A stretch of DNA of 64,000 nt from Pontibacter roseus DSM 17521 (GCF_000373265.1 NZ_KB890767.1:248001-312000), one strand, 5' to 3'; counted from the first letter of the stretch, positions 44,067 to 53,599 are shown. Numbers and translations are program-made. Notes: a model not told the origin generated them from the sequence alone.

Positions 44067-44990
44067 ATGAAAACAAGAATCAGAAACTTATCCTTCGCTA
44101 TGCTGCTGCTGGCGCTGTTGGCCATGCTCGCTGTGCGGGCCACTCCGCCTGCTGCTACTCCACCGGCTACGCCGACTGTGGCCGCTGTCCTGGTGCAGGT
44201 GCCCTTTGAGCTAAAGGGCGGATTGGTGTTTGTGAAGGTGAAGGTGAATGGCAAGCCCGCCGACTTTATACTCGACTCTGGTGCCCCTTCCCTGGTGCTC
44301 AACTCCCGGCTGGGCGATGTGGCAGGTGACACGATTCGCGGTAAAGGTATAGGTGGCACGTTCGCGATGCAGGAGGTAGTGGTGCCGGAGCTGGAGATTG
44401 GCAACCTGAAGCAGCGTCAGGTACCTGCCATCGCCATGGAGCTGTCGCACGTCGAGAAGATGACCAGACGCCCCATCGGTGGCCTGATTGGGTATAGCAC
44501 ATTGAGTCAGTATGAGATGCTGTTGGACTACAAGACCAAGACCTTAATGTTATTTGAGCCGGACGCCACGGATTATCATCGTTCCATCAAGCCCAGCTCT
44601 GAGATGCCTTTTGAGTTGCAGGCGCACCTGCCTGTGCTGCGCGTGCAGATAGGGGACCAGACACTACAGTTGGGGCTCGACACTGGCGCTGAGGCCAACC
44701 TCCTGGACCTCACCAGCCAGGCCAGGCTCCGCGCCACAGATTACCAGAATGGAAAAAAGATACCTGTTTTAGGGGCTAGCCAAGGTATGACAAGTGCCAG
44801 CACGGCCAAGGTGAAAAACACCAAAGTCAACGGCCACAGCTACACCGACATGGCCTATGTGTTTTCGGACATATCGCACTTGAAGAATGGCTATGGGCTG
44901 CGCATCGACGGGCTGCTGGGTTACCCTTTCCTGAGCGCCCGCAAAATATCGGTGAACTACCCGCAGCGCAAGGTATACTTCTGGGACTAA
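44067..44990 (+). CDS. Retropepsin-like aspartyl protease, two-lobed, exported
   Basis: 307 residues with an N-terminal hydrophobic signal (LSFAMLLLALLAMLAVRA) and a Pro/Ala/Thr-rich linker. It carries two aspartic protease-type motifs: FILDSGAPSLVLN (Asp70-Ser-Gly) and LGLDTGAEANLLD (Asp205-Thr-Gly), each followed by a strand pattern typical of the retropepsin-like fold (gag-asp_protease/PF13650 group). Two motifs in one chain suggest an internal dimer, unlike single-lobe retropepsins. DGLLGYPFLSARKISVNY is the usual C-terminal block. Periplasmic or surface; substrate unknown. Confidence 0.85.
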   Translation: MKTRIRNLSFAMLLLALLAMLAVRATPPAATPPATPTVAAVLVQVPFELKGGLVFVKVKVNGKPADFILDSGAPSLVLNSRLGDVAGDTIRGKGIGGTFAMQEVVVPELEIGNLKQRQVPAIAMELSHVEKMTRRPIGGLIGYSTLSQYEMLLDYKTKTLMLFEPDATDYHRSIKPSSEMPFELQAHLPVLRVQIGDQTLQLGLDTGAEANLLDLTSQARLRATDYQNGKKIPVLGASQGMTSASTAKVKNTKVNGHSYTDMAYVFSDISHLKNGYGLRIDGLLGYPFLSARKISVNYPQRKVYFWD

Positions 44991-45010
44991 GCAGGTATAG
45001 CTGTTATAGT

Positions 45011-45916
45011 CTACTCCCCCACCAGCGCCCGCATGCGCTTCATGTTGTTCACCTGGATGCCGTTTGGCTCCATCTCCAGCATTTTCCGGATACTGGAACC
45101 TGACTTGCCCCCGAACAGCATGATTTGAAGCCCCTGCTGCCGGGCACGCTGCACCTGCTCCTTGTTTACTTTTTTGCCGTTGGCCGTCACACCATCTAGT
45201 TTCTGGTTGAGCGCCTCCTGAACGGTCACCTCAAAATCATCGCCAGCATCCAAAAACAGAATCGCCTGGGGCTCTTGTTCGCGTATGGCATGGAGTATGT
45301 CTGCATTGGGATAGATGAAAGCGATTTTCTCCTGTGGGTACTTGTACTGGCGCAGCAGCTGCAGCACCGATTGGGCGTAGAAGGTATTGCGGGTGGCATC
45401 GTGGTTGCGCACATCGATGTGCAGGTATGGGAGCTCCGGGTAGGTCTGGAACCGCTGCAGCACAGCCTCCAGCGTGACGAGCCGCTCATCATGAAACAGG
45501 TCGTAGAGGATGCCGCCTTTGTACTTCAGCCCCACCACTTCGGCCGCCGGCAGCTGCTCAATCATGCCGGTGCCTTCGCTCATGGTCTCCAGACTGGTAT
45601 CGTGGTAGAGGATGGGCACCCCGTCCTGGCTCACGTGCACGTCCACCTCCACGCCATCGGCTCCGTCCTCTTCCATCGCCTGCACAATGGAAGCCATGCT
45701 GTTGGCGGGCAAGGGGTTGTAGGGGTTGATTGGGGAGAAAAAGCCCGAGCCAGCGTGGCCTATCACCAATATACCTTTTGCATATTTTCCATCGCCTTCC
45801 TGTAGTAAGTTATACAAGCTGACTGCCAGTGTGAGTATTCCGAGCACCAGTAGCAGCAAGGTGGCTTTCTTGCTTTTCAGAAAAGAAGGCCTAGAGGTTT
45901 GTTTCGTGAAATTCAT
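45011..45916 (-). CDS. Glycerophosphodiester phosphodiesterase family protein
   Basis: 301 residues from the Met at 45916 (MNFTKQ); a Met six codons upstream is possible. One N-terminal transmembrane segment (ATLLLLVLGILTLAVSLYNLL) anchors it, with the catalytic domain outside the cytoplasm. GDPD motifs: GHAGSG (His), GADGVEVDVHVSQDGVPILYHD (the E-x-D metal site and second His), and a TIM-barrel pattern. Standard GDPDs have HRG where this has HAG, so the Arg next to the catalytic His is replaced by Ala. Likely degrades glycerophosphodiesters from lipids. Confidence 0.85.
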   Translation of the reverse strand: MNFTKQTSRPSFLKSKKATLLLLVLGILTLAVSLYNLLQEGDGKYAKGILVIGHAGSGFFSPINPYNPLPANSMASIVQAMEEDGADGVEVDVHVSQDGVPILYHDTSLETMSEGTGMIEQLPAAEVVGLKYKGGILYDLFHDERLVTLEAVLQRFQTYPELPYLHIDVRNHDATRNTFYAQSVLQLLRQYKYPQEKIAFIYPNADILHAIREQEPQAILFLDAGDDFEVTVQEALNQKLDGVTANGKKVNKEQVQRARQQGLQIMLFGGKSGSSIRKMLEMEPNGIQVNNMKRMRALVGE

Positions 45917-45940
45917 ACACAAACTTAGCCCCATATAGCT

Positions 45941-45948
45941 TAAATTTG
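45941..45948 (+). promoter_or_regulatory. Candidate -7 box for the mannosyltransferase-like gene
   Basis: TAAATTTG fits TAnnTTTG, 56 bp before the ATG at 46005 in the divergent gap. Confidence 0.45.
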
Positions 45949-46004
45949 CAGCAGATTCCCAAAAAAATTACAGGCTACAGGCCGATAGTCAATCATTTAT
46001 AAAG

Positions 46005-47630
46005 ATGCGAGCAGCCACAGGTACCACTCCAGACACAGACACCTCCGCGATAACGGCAGACAAGGCAGGCATCCACAACCGCGTGATGATTCCGCTGTCC
46101 ATGATTCTGTTGGTTGCGTTCGTGATTCGGATGCTGGCGGCTTTCTTCTCCAAGGGCTTCGCATTTCATGATGACCACTTTGATGTGATAACGATTGCGC
46201 AGAACTGGGTATACGGCCTGCCCTCCTGGCTGAATGAGCCGATGCCGCCGCGCCATAGCATGTTCTACGCCGGCATACACTACGTGCTCTTCTACCTGCT
46301 GGAAGGTATAGGCATCACCAATCCTGACACGAAGATGACGGTGGTGCGGGTGCTGCACGGACTGTACTCCCTCCTGATTGTGTACTATGGCTATAAGATT
46401 ACCGAGCGGCTGTCGAACCAGGCCAATGCCCGCATTGTGGGGCTGATGCTGGCGCTGATGTGGTTCATGCCCTTCATGAGCGTGCGCAACCTGGTGGAGA
46501 TGGTCTGCATTCCTCCTTTCCTGGCGGCGTTCTACCTGATGCTGAAAGCGGAGGACGGCAAGCGCGCCTGGCGCTATTTCGCAGCGGGGGCCTTGTTTGC
46601 CGTGGCCTTTGTATTCCGCTACCACACGGCGCTCTTTCCGGCAGGAGCCGGCCTGGTGCTGCTCTACCGCCGCCAATGGAAAGAGATTCTCTGGCTCAGC
46701 CTGGGTTTCCTGGCCATGGCCACGCTCATCCAGGGCACTATCGACTACGTGTTCTTCGACTACCCGTTCCACTCGGTGGTGACCTATTTCCTCTACAACA
46801 CCGAGAACGCCTACGAGTATAGCACGGGCCCGGTGTATCGCTTCGCCCTGACCATACTCGGGTTCATGGTGCCGCCGCTGAGCGTATACCTGGTGCTGGG
46901 GTATAGCCGGACCGCGAAAATAGCGCCTATGCTGTTTTGGGCTGGTGTGGTGTTCTTTGTGGCGCACTCGCTGTTCCCTAACAAGCAGGAGCGCTTCATC
47001 CTGCCGCTTTTTCCGCTCATCATGATATTGGGTGTCATCGGTTGGCAGGACTTCGTGCGGCAGTCGCGCTTTTGGCAGGGTCGCAAAAAACTGCTGGCGG
47101 CCAGTTGGACCTTTTTCTGGATTCTCAACATCGCGGTAGCTATAGGTATGGCAATCACCTATACCAAGAAAAGCCGCGTGGCCCCGCTGGTATACCTGTC
47201 GGAGAAGCAGGAGATGGACGCGATTCTGCTCGAGTTCGGCAATCACAGCCTGAAGCAGCCGCCCCTCTTCTACCTCAACCGCATGGCCGCCGAGTACGAG
47301 GACTTCCACCTGAACCGCAAACGCAACTGGGATGCCTATAAAGCCGGCAAGCCGCTCCCACAGGACTTCGTGATGACCTACAGCCTCAACGGTGACAAGT
47401 CAATCGACAGTCTGAAATCCGAAATCAGCGGGTATAGCTACAAACCGGACTACGTGGTTGTGGTGGGGCAGAAGGACATGGAGGAGCGTATGGCGAAACT
47501 CCACGGACTGTACCCGAACCTGGAGCTGGAGACGACGCTGAAGCCCTCGCTGTACGACGATGTGCTGCACTTCCTCAACCCGCGCGTGCACAAGGACGAG
47601 CGCGTGAGCATCTACCGAATCAAAGATTAG
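46005..47630 (+). CDS. Polytopic GT-C glycosyltransferase, ALG9/PIG-B mannosyltransferase-like
   Basis: 541 residues with about nine to eleven transmembrane helices. The first outer loop has HDDHFDV (in KGFAFHDDHFDV), matching the HPDE/HEDE-type catalytic motif of GT22 and related GT-C enzymes that use polyprenyl-phosphate sugars. LFPNKQERFILPLFPLIM is a second family-like block (H/N-K-E-x-R-F). The roughly 140-residue soluble C-terminal part is less conserved. Probable role: transfer of a sugar to a glycan or lipid on the outer face of the inner membrane. It converges with a GtrA gene 8 bp away, another polyprenyl-linked function. Confidence 0.8.
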   Translation: MRAATGTTPDTDTSAITADKAGIHNRVMIPLSMILLVAFVIRMLAAFFSKGFAFHDDHFDVITIAQNWVYGLPSWLNEPMPPRHSMFYAGIHYVLFYLLEGIGITNPDTKMTVVRVLHGLYSLLIVYYGYKITERLSNQANARIVGLMLALMWFMPFMSVRNLVEMVCIPPFLAAFYLMLKAEDGKRAWRYFAAGALFAVAFVFRYHTALFPAGAGLVLLYRRQWKEILWLSLGFLAMATLIQGTIDYVFFDYPFHSVVTYFLYNTENAYEYSTGPVYRFALTILGFMVPPLSVYLVLGYSRTAKIAPMLFWAGVVFFVAHSLFPNKQERFILPLFPLIMILGVIGWQDFVRQSRFWQGRKKLLAASWTFFWILNIAVAIGMAITYTKKSRVAPLVYLSEKQEMDAILLEFGNHSLKQPPLFYLNRMAAEYEDFHLNRKRNWDAYKAGKPLPQDFVMTYSLNGDKSIDSLKSEISGYSYKPDYVVVVGQKDMEERMAKLHGLYPNLELETTLKPSLYDDVLHFLNPRVHKDERVSIYRIKD

Positions 47631-47638
47631 TTTGAGTC

Positions 47639-48034
47639 CTACCTGGTGAAGGTATAGAGGTAGTTGAGCAGGAAGTTCCAGACGAACACCACCACGATGG
47701 CGATGAATTTGGCGAGGTAGAAGTTGAGTTTCGCCTTTTCGGTGAGCAGGTATACAATCAGGTTGTTGAGCAGCAGCCCGGCCAGGGCCACCCCCAGGAA
47801 CTTGGAGAATTGCCAGCCTATATCCGGGTCGGCGCTGTGGAATGTCCAGAGGCGGTTGAGGATGTAGTTGTTGACGCTGGCCACAATAAAGCCCAGGCTG
47901 TTGGCGATGTACTTGTTCCAGCGCAGCCGCTCCTTTGCAACAAACGTCACCCCGAAGTCCAGCACCAGGCCAGAGAAACCCACCAGGCCAAACTTCAGGA
48001 ATTTCAACAGGAAAGCTTCTATACTTTCGGACAT
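47639..48034 (-). CDS. GtrA family membrane protein
   Basis: 131 residues, four transmembrane helices. Family blocks FLKFGLVGFSGLVLDFGVTF, SVNNYILNRLWTF and FIAIVVVFVWNFLLNYLYTF. GtrA proteins are proposed to flip undecaprenyl-phosphate-glucose; the specificity here is unknown. Convergent with the mannosyltransferase-like gene (stops 8 bp apart), which may use the lipid-linked sugar. Confidence 0.88.
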   Translation of the reverse strand: MSESIEAFLLKFLKFGLVGFSGLVLDFGVTFVAKERLRWNKYIANSLGFIVASVNNYILNRLWTFHSADPDIGWQFSKFLGVALAGLLLNNLIVYLLTEKAKLNFYLAKFIAIVVVFVWNFLLNYLYTFTR

Positions 48035-48269
48035 GCCGGATGGGGGTCTGTGCTCCTATTCTAGTGTTGTGCGAAGGCGTAAAATTAAGCACTTTCCGGC
48101 TCCTACCAAAGCACCAAAGACAACTGCCGTACTATACTTCCAAACACTGTAGCGCCCAAACCCGCCTTTGTCGAGAAAAGCCTGAGGTTAGTATAGTTTA
48201 TTTTGATGCCACTTGTTGATTAATTTACTTCATAGGCTCAACATCTACTCACGCTAAATCCTTAGTCAC

Positions 48270-49181
48270 ATGGAGCTTATCATACAGAACCTTTCCAAGA
48301 CCTACCCCAACGGCACCAAAGCCCTCCAGAACATCAACCTGACCATCCCGACAGGTATGTTTGGCCTGCTTGGCCCGAACGGTGCCGGCAAATCGTCGCT
48401 GATGCGCACCATCGCCACCCTGCAGGAGGCTGACAGCGGCAGCATCATGCTGGGCAATATGGACGTGCTGCGCCAGAAAGAAGATATGCGTAAAGTGCTG
48501 GGCTACCTGCCACAGGAGTTCGGGGTATACCCGAAGGTGTCTGCTGAGGAGATGCTGGACCACTTCGCCGTGCTCAAAGGCATTAGTAACTCCAAGGAGC
48601 GCAAGGAGGTAGTAGCGTCCCTGCTGCAGCAGACCAACCTGTACGATGTGCGCAAGAAGAACCTGGGTGGCTACTCGGGTGGTATGAAGCAGCGCTTCGG
48701 CATCGCGCAGGCCCTGTTAGGCAATCCCAAACTGATTATCGTGGATGAGCCGACCGCGGGTCTGGACCCGGCCGAGCGCAACCGTTTCCACAACCTGTTG
48801 AGTGAGATTGGCGAGAACATGATTGTGATACTTTCCACGCACATTGTGGAGGACGTGACGGACCTGTGCCGCAACTTCGCCATCATCAACAAAGGCCAGG
48901 TGCTGCTAACAGGCGACCCGCTGCAGGTGATTGACGAACTGAAGGGACGCATCTGGCGCAAGTTCATCCACAAGGACGAACTGGTGGAGTACCAACTGCA
49001 GCACGAAGTGATTTCCTCGCGTCTCTTTGCTGGCAAAACCATCATCCATGTGCTGAGCGACGTGCAACCGGGCGCTGAATTCGAACCAGTAGCCCCAGAC
49101 CTGGAGGATGTGTACTTCAGCAAGATACATGAAGCAGCACGCAGTGAGAAAGACGAGCAGCGCGAACTGGTTGCAAACTAG
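48270..49181 (+). CDS. ABC transporter ATP-binding protein
   Basis: 303 residues. Walker A GPNGAGKSS, Q-loop YLPQEFGVYP, signature YSGGMKQR, Walker B LIIVDEPTAGLDP and the His switch LSTHIVED are all intact. The C-terminal extension of about 90 residues is typical of ABC-2 exporters. It lies 57 bp upstream of the permease-peptidase fusion in the same direction and surely powers it. Confidence 0.95.
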   Translation: MELIIQNLSKTYPNGTKALQNINLTIPTGMFGLLGPNGAGKSSLMRTIATLQEADSGSIMLGNMDVLRQKEDMRKVLGYLPQEFGVYPKVSAEEMLDHFAVLKGISNSKERKEVVASLLQQTNLYDVRKKNLGGYSGGMKQRFGIAQALLGNPKLIIVDEPTAGLDPAERNRFHNLLSEIGENMIVILSTHIVEDVTDLCRNFAIINKGQVLLTGDPLQVIDELKGRIWRKFIHKDELVEYQLQHEVISSRLFAGKTIIHVLSDVQPGAEFEPVAPDLEDVYFSKIHEAARSEKDEQRELVAN

Positions 49182-49238
49182 AAGCACTAACTCCAAGGTC
49201 TTTCGGATTCATTCCCCATCATTCCTAATTCTTTAGAG

Positions 49239-52200
49239 ATGTTCAAAGAGATATTCCTGTTCGAGTTGCGGTACCGCATGAAGCGGCCTGCTACTTACAT
49301 ATACTTCGCCCTGCTGTTCCTGATGGCCTTTTTCACCATGCTGGCCCTGGGCAGCGCCTTCGGCGGCGGTGTGATTATCGGCGATGCCAGCGGCGGCAAG
49401 GTATACGCCAACTCCCCTTACCAAATCAATTGGATTGTCACGCTTATGAGCTGGTTCGGGGTGCTCATCACCTGTTCCATGATGGGCACGCCTATCTTCC
49501 GCGATTTCGAACATAAGACACATTCCCTCTACTACACCACCCCGATTACCAAGGCAGGCTACCTGTTTGGCCGCTTCACGGGCTCGTTTTTGGTCACGCT
49601 GTTCGTGTTCCTGGGCGTGGGGCTGGGCGCTATGTTTGCCACCGTCATGCCCTGGATGGAACCTGATAAGCTCGGTCCGTTCAACCTGATGTGGTACATC
49701 CAACCTTACCTGACCATTGTTATACCCAACTTGATTCTGACAGGCGCAATCTTCTTCACACTGGCTACCCTCACCCGAAGTGGGCTTTCTATCTACGTGG
49801 GTGGCGTTATCTTCCTGGTGCTTTATGGCGTGTCCAGCAGCCTGACCGGCGACCTGGACAACGAGACGCTGGCCAACCTGCTGGACCCGATGGGTGCCTC
49901 GGCGGTTTACTACACGCAACGCTACTGGACGACCGCGGAGCGCAACACGCTTATGCTGCCTTTCAGTGAGCACATTCTGATGAACCGCCTGCTCTGGATG
50001 GCGATTGGCGGGGCCATTCTGGCCTTCTGCTACTACCGTTTCAGCTTCTCGTTCGCCAACCAGGGTTTCAAACTCTTCCGCAGGAGAAACAGCGCTGAGG
50101 CTGCTGGAGCCTTTGTTCCTACCGAGCGCCTGCAGCTGCCTAAGGTGAGCCAGAACTTCTCGTTCAACCTGAGCCTGAGCCAATACTTCAAGCTGACCAA
50201 GCTAGAGTTCAAGGGCATTGTGAAGAGCGTCTACTTCCTGGCCATTACGCTGGCCGGTATCATTTTCCTGTTCGTGACCGGCACCCAGATTGGTAAAATG
50301 TATGGCACCAACACCTTCCCGGTCACCTCGCAGGTGGTCATGATACTGAGCGGCACCTTCGCCTTGTTCTTCCTGATTATCATCACGTTCTACTCTGGCG
50401 AACTGGTATGGCGTGAGCGTGACAGCCGCCTGAACCAGATTTACGATGCTCTGCCTATACCTAACTGGGTGCCTTTCGCCTCCAAACTGTCTGCGCTGAT
50501 GCTGGTACAGGTCGTGCTGCTGTTCGTCATCCTTTTCTGCGGCATCATCATCCAGACCTTCAAGGGCTACTATACCTATGAATTGGATGTGTACATCAAA
50601 GGCCTGTTTGGCATACAGCTCGTCGATTACCTGATGCTTTGCGTGCTGGCCATGCTCATTCACGTCATCGTGAACAACAAGTACATTGGCCACTTTGTGA
50701 TGGTGGTGTACTACCTGCTCAACATCTTTAAAGGACAGCTGGGCTGGGAGCACAACCTTTACTCCTTCAACTCCGACCCTGGTATCACCTATTCTGCCAT
50801 GAACGGCTACGGGCATTTCGTGTGGCCTTTCACTATTTTCAAGGTATACTGGGCGGCTTTTGCCATCCTGCTGGCCATTGTAGCGAACATGCTGTGGGCG
50901 CGCGGCTCTGAAACCATGCTGAAGTGGCGCTTCAAGCTGGCCAGCCTGCAACTGACCAAGTCCACGCTCTTCGTAACGGCGGCTGCCTTGGCGGTTTTCC
51001 TAGTGACGGGTGGCTTCATCTTCTACAACACCAACATCCTGAACACCTACCGCACCTCTGATGAGCAGGAGCAGGAGTCGGCTGATTTTGAGAAGAAGTA
51101 CAAGCAGTACGAAGGTATAGCGCAGCCTCGCATCACAGACGTGAACCTGAACGTGGACATTTACCCGGAGGAACGGGATTTTAGCTTCAAGGGCTATTTC
51201 TGGGTGAAAAACAAGCATACTGCCCCGATTGACTCGATACACCTCATGGTGTCAGATGAGGCGGAAATCCGGCAGATGGAGTTCACGAAGCCAAACAAAC
51301 TGGTGCTCCACGACAAGGACTTCGGCTACTACATCTACCAGCTGGCCGAGCCGCTGCAGCCCGGCGATTCCATGCGCCTGAACCTTGACTTGTACTATGC
51401 CACCAAAGGTTTTCGCAACAGCGGCTCCAACTCAGGTATAGTTTATAACGGCACCTTCATCAATAGCCAGTATCTCCCTCAGATTGGTTACCAGGCCGCT
51501 GTGGAACTGAGCGAGGACGACGTGCGTAAGGAGCATGGTTTGGCGCCCAAGCCACGTATGGCGGATGTGAATGATTCTCTGGCCCGCATGAACACCTACA
51601 TCAGCAACAACGCGGACTGGGTGAATTTCGAGACGACTGTCAGCACTGTGCCGAGCCAGATTGCCATTGCACCGGGCTACCTGCAGCGGGAGTGGACCGA
51701 GAACGGCCGCCGTTACTTCCACTACAAGATGGACGCCCCAATCCTCAACTTCTACTCCTTCCTGTCGGCTGACTACCAGGTGAAGAAAGACAAGTGGACT
51801 GGTAAGGACGGCAAAGACGTGGCCATAGAGATTTACTACCACAAAGGCCATGAGTACAACCTGGACCGCATGATAAAGAGCGTGAAAAAGTCGCTGGATT
51901 ACTTCACGGAGAACTTCAGCCCGTACCAGCACCGCCAGGTACGCATACTGGAGTTCCCAGGCTACCAGACCTTCGCACAGTCCTTCCCAAACACCATCCC
52001 CTACTCAGAGGCCATCGGTTTCATCGCCGATGTGGACGACAAGAACCCCGAGGATGTGGACTATCCGTTCTACATCACCGCCCACGAGATAGCGCACCAA
52101 TGGTGGGCGCACCAGGTGATAGGCGGCAACGTGCAGGGTTCCGTGCTGATGTCGGAGACCATGAGCCAGTACAGCGCCCTGATGGTGATGAAGCAGGAGT

Positions 52201-52871
52201 ACGGCGCCGAGCGCATGAAGAAGTTCCTGAACTACGAACTCAACACCTACCTGACAGGCCGCACGGCCGAGAGCAAAAAGGAGATGCCGCTGTACCGCGT
52301 TGAGAACCAAGGCTACATCCACTACCGCAAAGGCAGTATGGTAATGTATGCGCTGGCCGATTACATTGGGGAGGAAAAACTGAATGGCTATTTGCAACAA
52401 TATGTCAAAAAAGTTGCCTTCCAGGAGGCCCCTTATACCAATTCAATCGAATTTATGCAGTATATTCGTGCCGCCACTCCAGATTCGTTGCAGTACCTCG
52501 TCACGGACATGTTCGAGAACATCACCCTGTATGAGAACAAAACAACGGACGCCACTTACAAGAAACTGCCGGACGGGAAATATAAAGTCACATTCACTGT
52601 GGATGCGAAGAAACTTTATGCCGACTCTCTTGGTTCTGAGAGTGTCGCCGCCATGCATGACTGGGTAGATGTAGGTGTGTTGTCCCGCAAAAAGGTGGAT
52701 GGCCACTGGCAGGACAAGCCGCTATACCTGCAGAAACATAAGCTCAAGGCGGGCGAAAACAAATTCGAGTTTGTTGTGGATGAGGAGCCGGCCAAAGCTG
52801 GCGTAGACCCTTACAACATCCTGATAGACCGAAACCCGAACGATAACACGAAGACATTGTCGGCAAGCTGA
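49239..52871 (+). CDS. ABC-2 permease fused to an M1 family aminopeptidase
   Basis: 1210 residues. The N-terminal half (1 to about 595) has about twelve hydrophobic segments in two ABC-2 permease-like sets (for example LLFLMAFFTMLALGSAFGGG and VYFLAITLAGIIFLFVTG). After a last TM near LFVTAAALAVFLVTGGFIFY follows a periplasmic M1 peptidase with HEIAHQWW (949-956) and a candidate third zinc ligand Glu973 in MSETMSQYSALMVMK (X19 spacing). No GAMEN motif is obvious. Such fusions are known in Bacteroidota, but their substrate is not. The architecture suggests that a peptide exported or extracted from the membrane is processed on the outer face. Confidence 0.92.
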   Translation: MFKEIFLFELRYRMKRPATYIYFALLFLMAFFTMLALGSAFGGGVIIGDASGGKVYANSPYQINWIVTLMSWFGVLITCSMMGTPIFRDFEHKTHSLYYTTPITKAGYLFGRFTGSFLVTLFVFLGVGLGAMFATVMPWMEPDKLGPFNLMWYIQPYLTIVIPNLILTGAIFFTLATLTRSGLSIYVGGVIFLVLYGVSSSLTGDLDNETLANLLDPMGASAVYYTQRYWTTAERNTLMLPFSEHILMNRLLWMAIGGAILAFCYYRFSFSFANQGFKLFRRRNSAEAAGAFVPTERLQLPKVSQNFSFNLSLSQYFKLTKLEFKGIVKSVYFLAITLAGIIFLFVTGTQIGKMYGTNTFPVTSQVVMILSGTFALFFLIIITFYSGELVWRERDSRLNQIYDALPIPNWVPFASKLSALMLVQVVLLFVILFCGIIIQTFKGYYTYELDVYIKGLFGIQLVDYLMLCVLAMLIHVIVNNKYIGHFVMVVYYLLNIFKGQLGWEHNLYSFNSDPGITYSAMNGYGHFVWPFTIFKVYWAAFAILLAIVANMLWARGSETMLKWRFKLASLQLTKSTLFVTAAALAVFLVTGGFIFYNTNILNTYRTSDEQEQESADFEKKYKQYEGIAQPRITDVNLNVDIYPEERDFSFKGYFWVKNKHTAPIDSIHLMVSDEAEIRQMEFTKPNKLVLHDKDFGYYIYQLAEPLQPGDSMRLNLDLYYATKGFRNSGSNSGIVYNGTFINSQYLPQIGYQAAVELSEDDVRKEHGLAPKPRMADVNDSLARMNTYISNNADWVNFETTVSTVPSQIAIAPGYLQREWTENGRRYFHYKMDAPILNFYSFLSADYQVKKDKWTGKDGKDVAIEIYYHKGHEYNLDRMIKSVKKSLDYFTENFSPYQHRQVRILEFPGYQTFAQSFPNTIPYSEAIGFIADVDDKNPEDVDYPFYITAHEIAHQWWAHQVIGGNVQGSVLMSETMSQYSALMVMKQEYGAERMKKFLNYELNTYLTGRTAESKKEMPLYRVENQGYIHYRKGSMVMYALADYIGEEKLNGYLQQYVKKVAFQEAPYTNSIEFMQYIRAATPDSLQYLVTDMFENITLYENKTTDATYKKLPDGKYKVTFTVDAKKLYADSLGSESVAAMHDWVDVGVLSRKKVDGHWQDKPLYLQKHKLKAGENKFEFVVDEEPAKAGVDPYNILIDRNPNDNTKTLSAS

Positions 52872-52924
52872 GGCCCCGGCAATTTAGGCACACTTGTTTA
52901 AGGTGAGATGTAAGTAAGTTGCCA

Positions 52925-52958
52925 AAGCCCTCCCCTCCCCGGGGAGGGCTTCTTTTTT
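52925..52958 (+). terminator. Terminator between the ABC/M1 unit and the DUF937-like gene
   Basis: Stem AAGCCCTCCCC (52925-52935) with GGGGAGGGCTT (52941-52951), loop TCCCC, then CTTTTTT. It may also act for the convergent gene ending at 52973. Confidence 0.85.
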
Positions 52959-52972
52959 ATGGCTATACCTGT

Positions 52973-53416
52973 TTACTTGAACAGACCACCCAACTTATCA
53001 CCCAAGCCGCCTGGCAGCTTGTCCTTCAGGCCACCGCCCAGCATACCCAGGATGTCGCCCTGGCCCATACCGTCCGCGTTCACTTTTCCGGACACCTTGC
53101 TCATCAGGAACGACATCACGAAAGGCCCCACCTGGTTGGCCACCTGCTGCGGTATACCTACCTTGGCCGACAGGTCGTTCACAAAGCCTTGTATCATGCT
53201 GTTGCCAGCCGGGCTGTCCTGCGGCGCCTTGTTTCCCTTGAGCATGTCCATGATGCCGCTCATGTCGCCACCGCTGGCCTCCTTTTTCAGCCCATTGGTC
53301 ATGTGCTCCTTGGCCAGGTCCACGGATTGGTTTGCCTGACCCGCGTCCAGCTGGAATTTGTTCTGCAACTCGCCGGTGAGTTGTCCTTTCACGCTGTTGA
53401 TGATGTCGTCTAACAT
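52973..53416 (-). CDS. DUF937/DUF2780-like small protein
   Basis: 147 residues from the ATG at 53416 (MLDDIINSVKGQL), preferred over a Met 11 codons upstream that adds an unrelated segment. Helical, with a Gly/Leu/Lys-rich C-terminal tail (LGMLGGGLKDKLPGGLGDKLGGLFK as overlapping GGL repeats). ANQVGPFVMSFLMSKVSG resembles DUF937 or the YidB-like family, for which no function is known. No signal peptide. Confidence 0.7.
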   Translation of the reverse strand: MLDDIINSVKGQLTGELQNKFQLDAGQANQSVDLAKEHMTNGLKKEASGGDMSGIMDMLKGNKAPQDSPAGNSMIQGFVNDLSAKVGIPQQVANQVGPFVMSFLMSKVSGKVNADGMGQGDILGMLGGGLKDKLPGGLGDKLGGLFK

Positions 53417-53599
53417 AGCTTTCTGGTTTAAATATGGTTTCAAATGCAAGCGGCAGGCACTAAAATGGTAGCGCGCCTGTTAAAATATAACGGCATTCCA
53501 CGGCAGAAGATGTGAAACGACACAATACCATTCTCTTATCGGGCGTTTCTGCATTTGGCAAAGTAATTGCATCATACTGCCTCAGACCCATAATTTTTT

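Noticed and set aside
45993-47309. 438-residue antisense ORF over the mannosyltransferase-like gene
   Set aside because: His/Arg/Gln-rich composition without hydrophobic core; a reading-frame shadow of a well-supported polytopic membrane protein.
47400-48092. 230-residue minus-strand ORF overlapping the GtrA gene
   Set aside because: GtrA fits the other minus-strand frame with clear membrane helices; this one has none.
49233-50183. 316-residue antisense ORF over the permease N-terminus
   Set aside because: Composition and repetitiveness typical of an antisense shadow.
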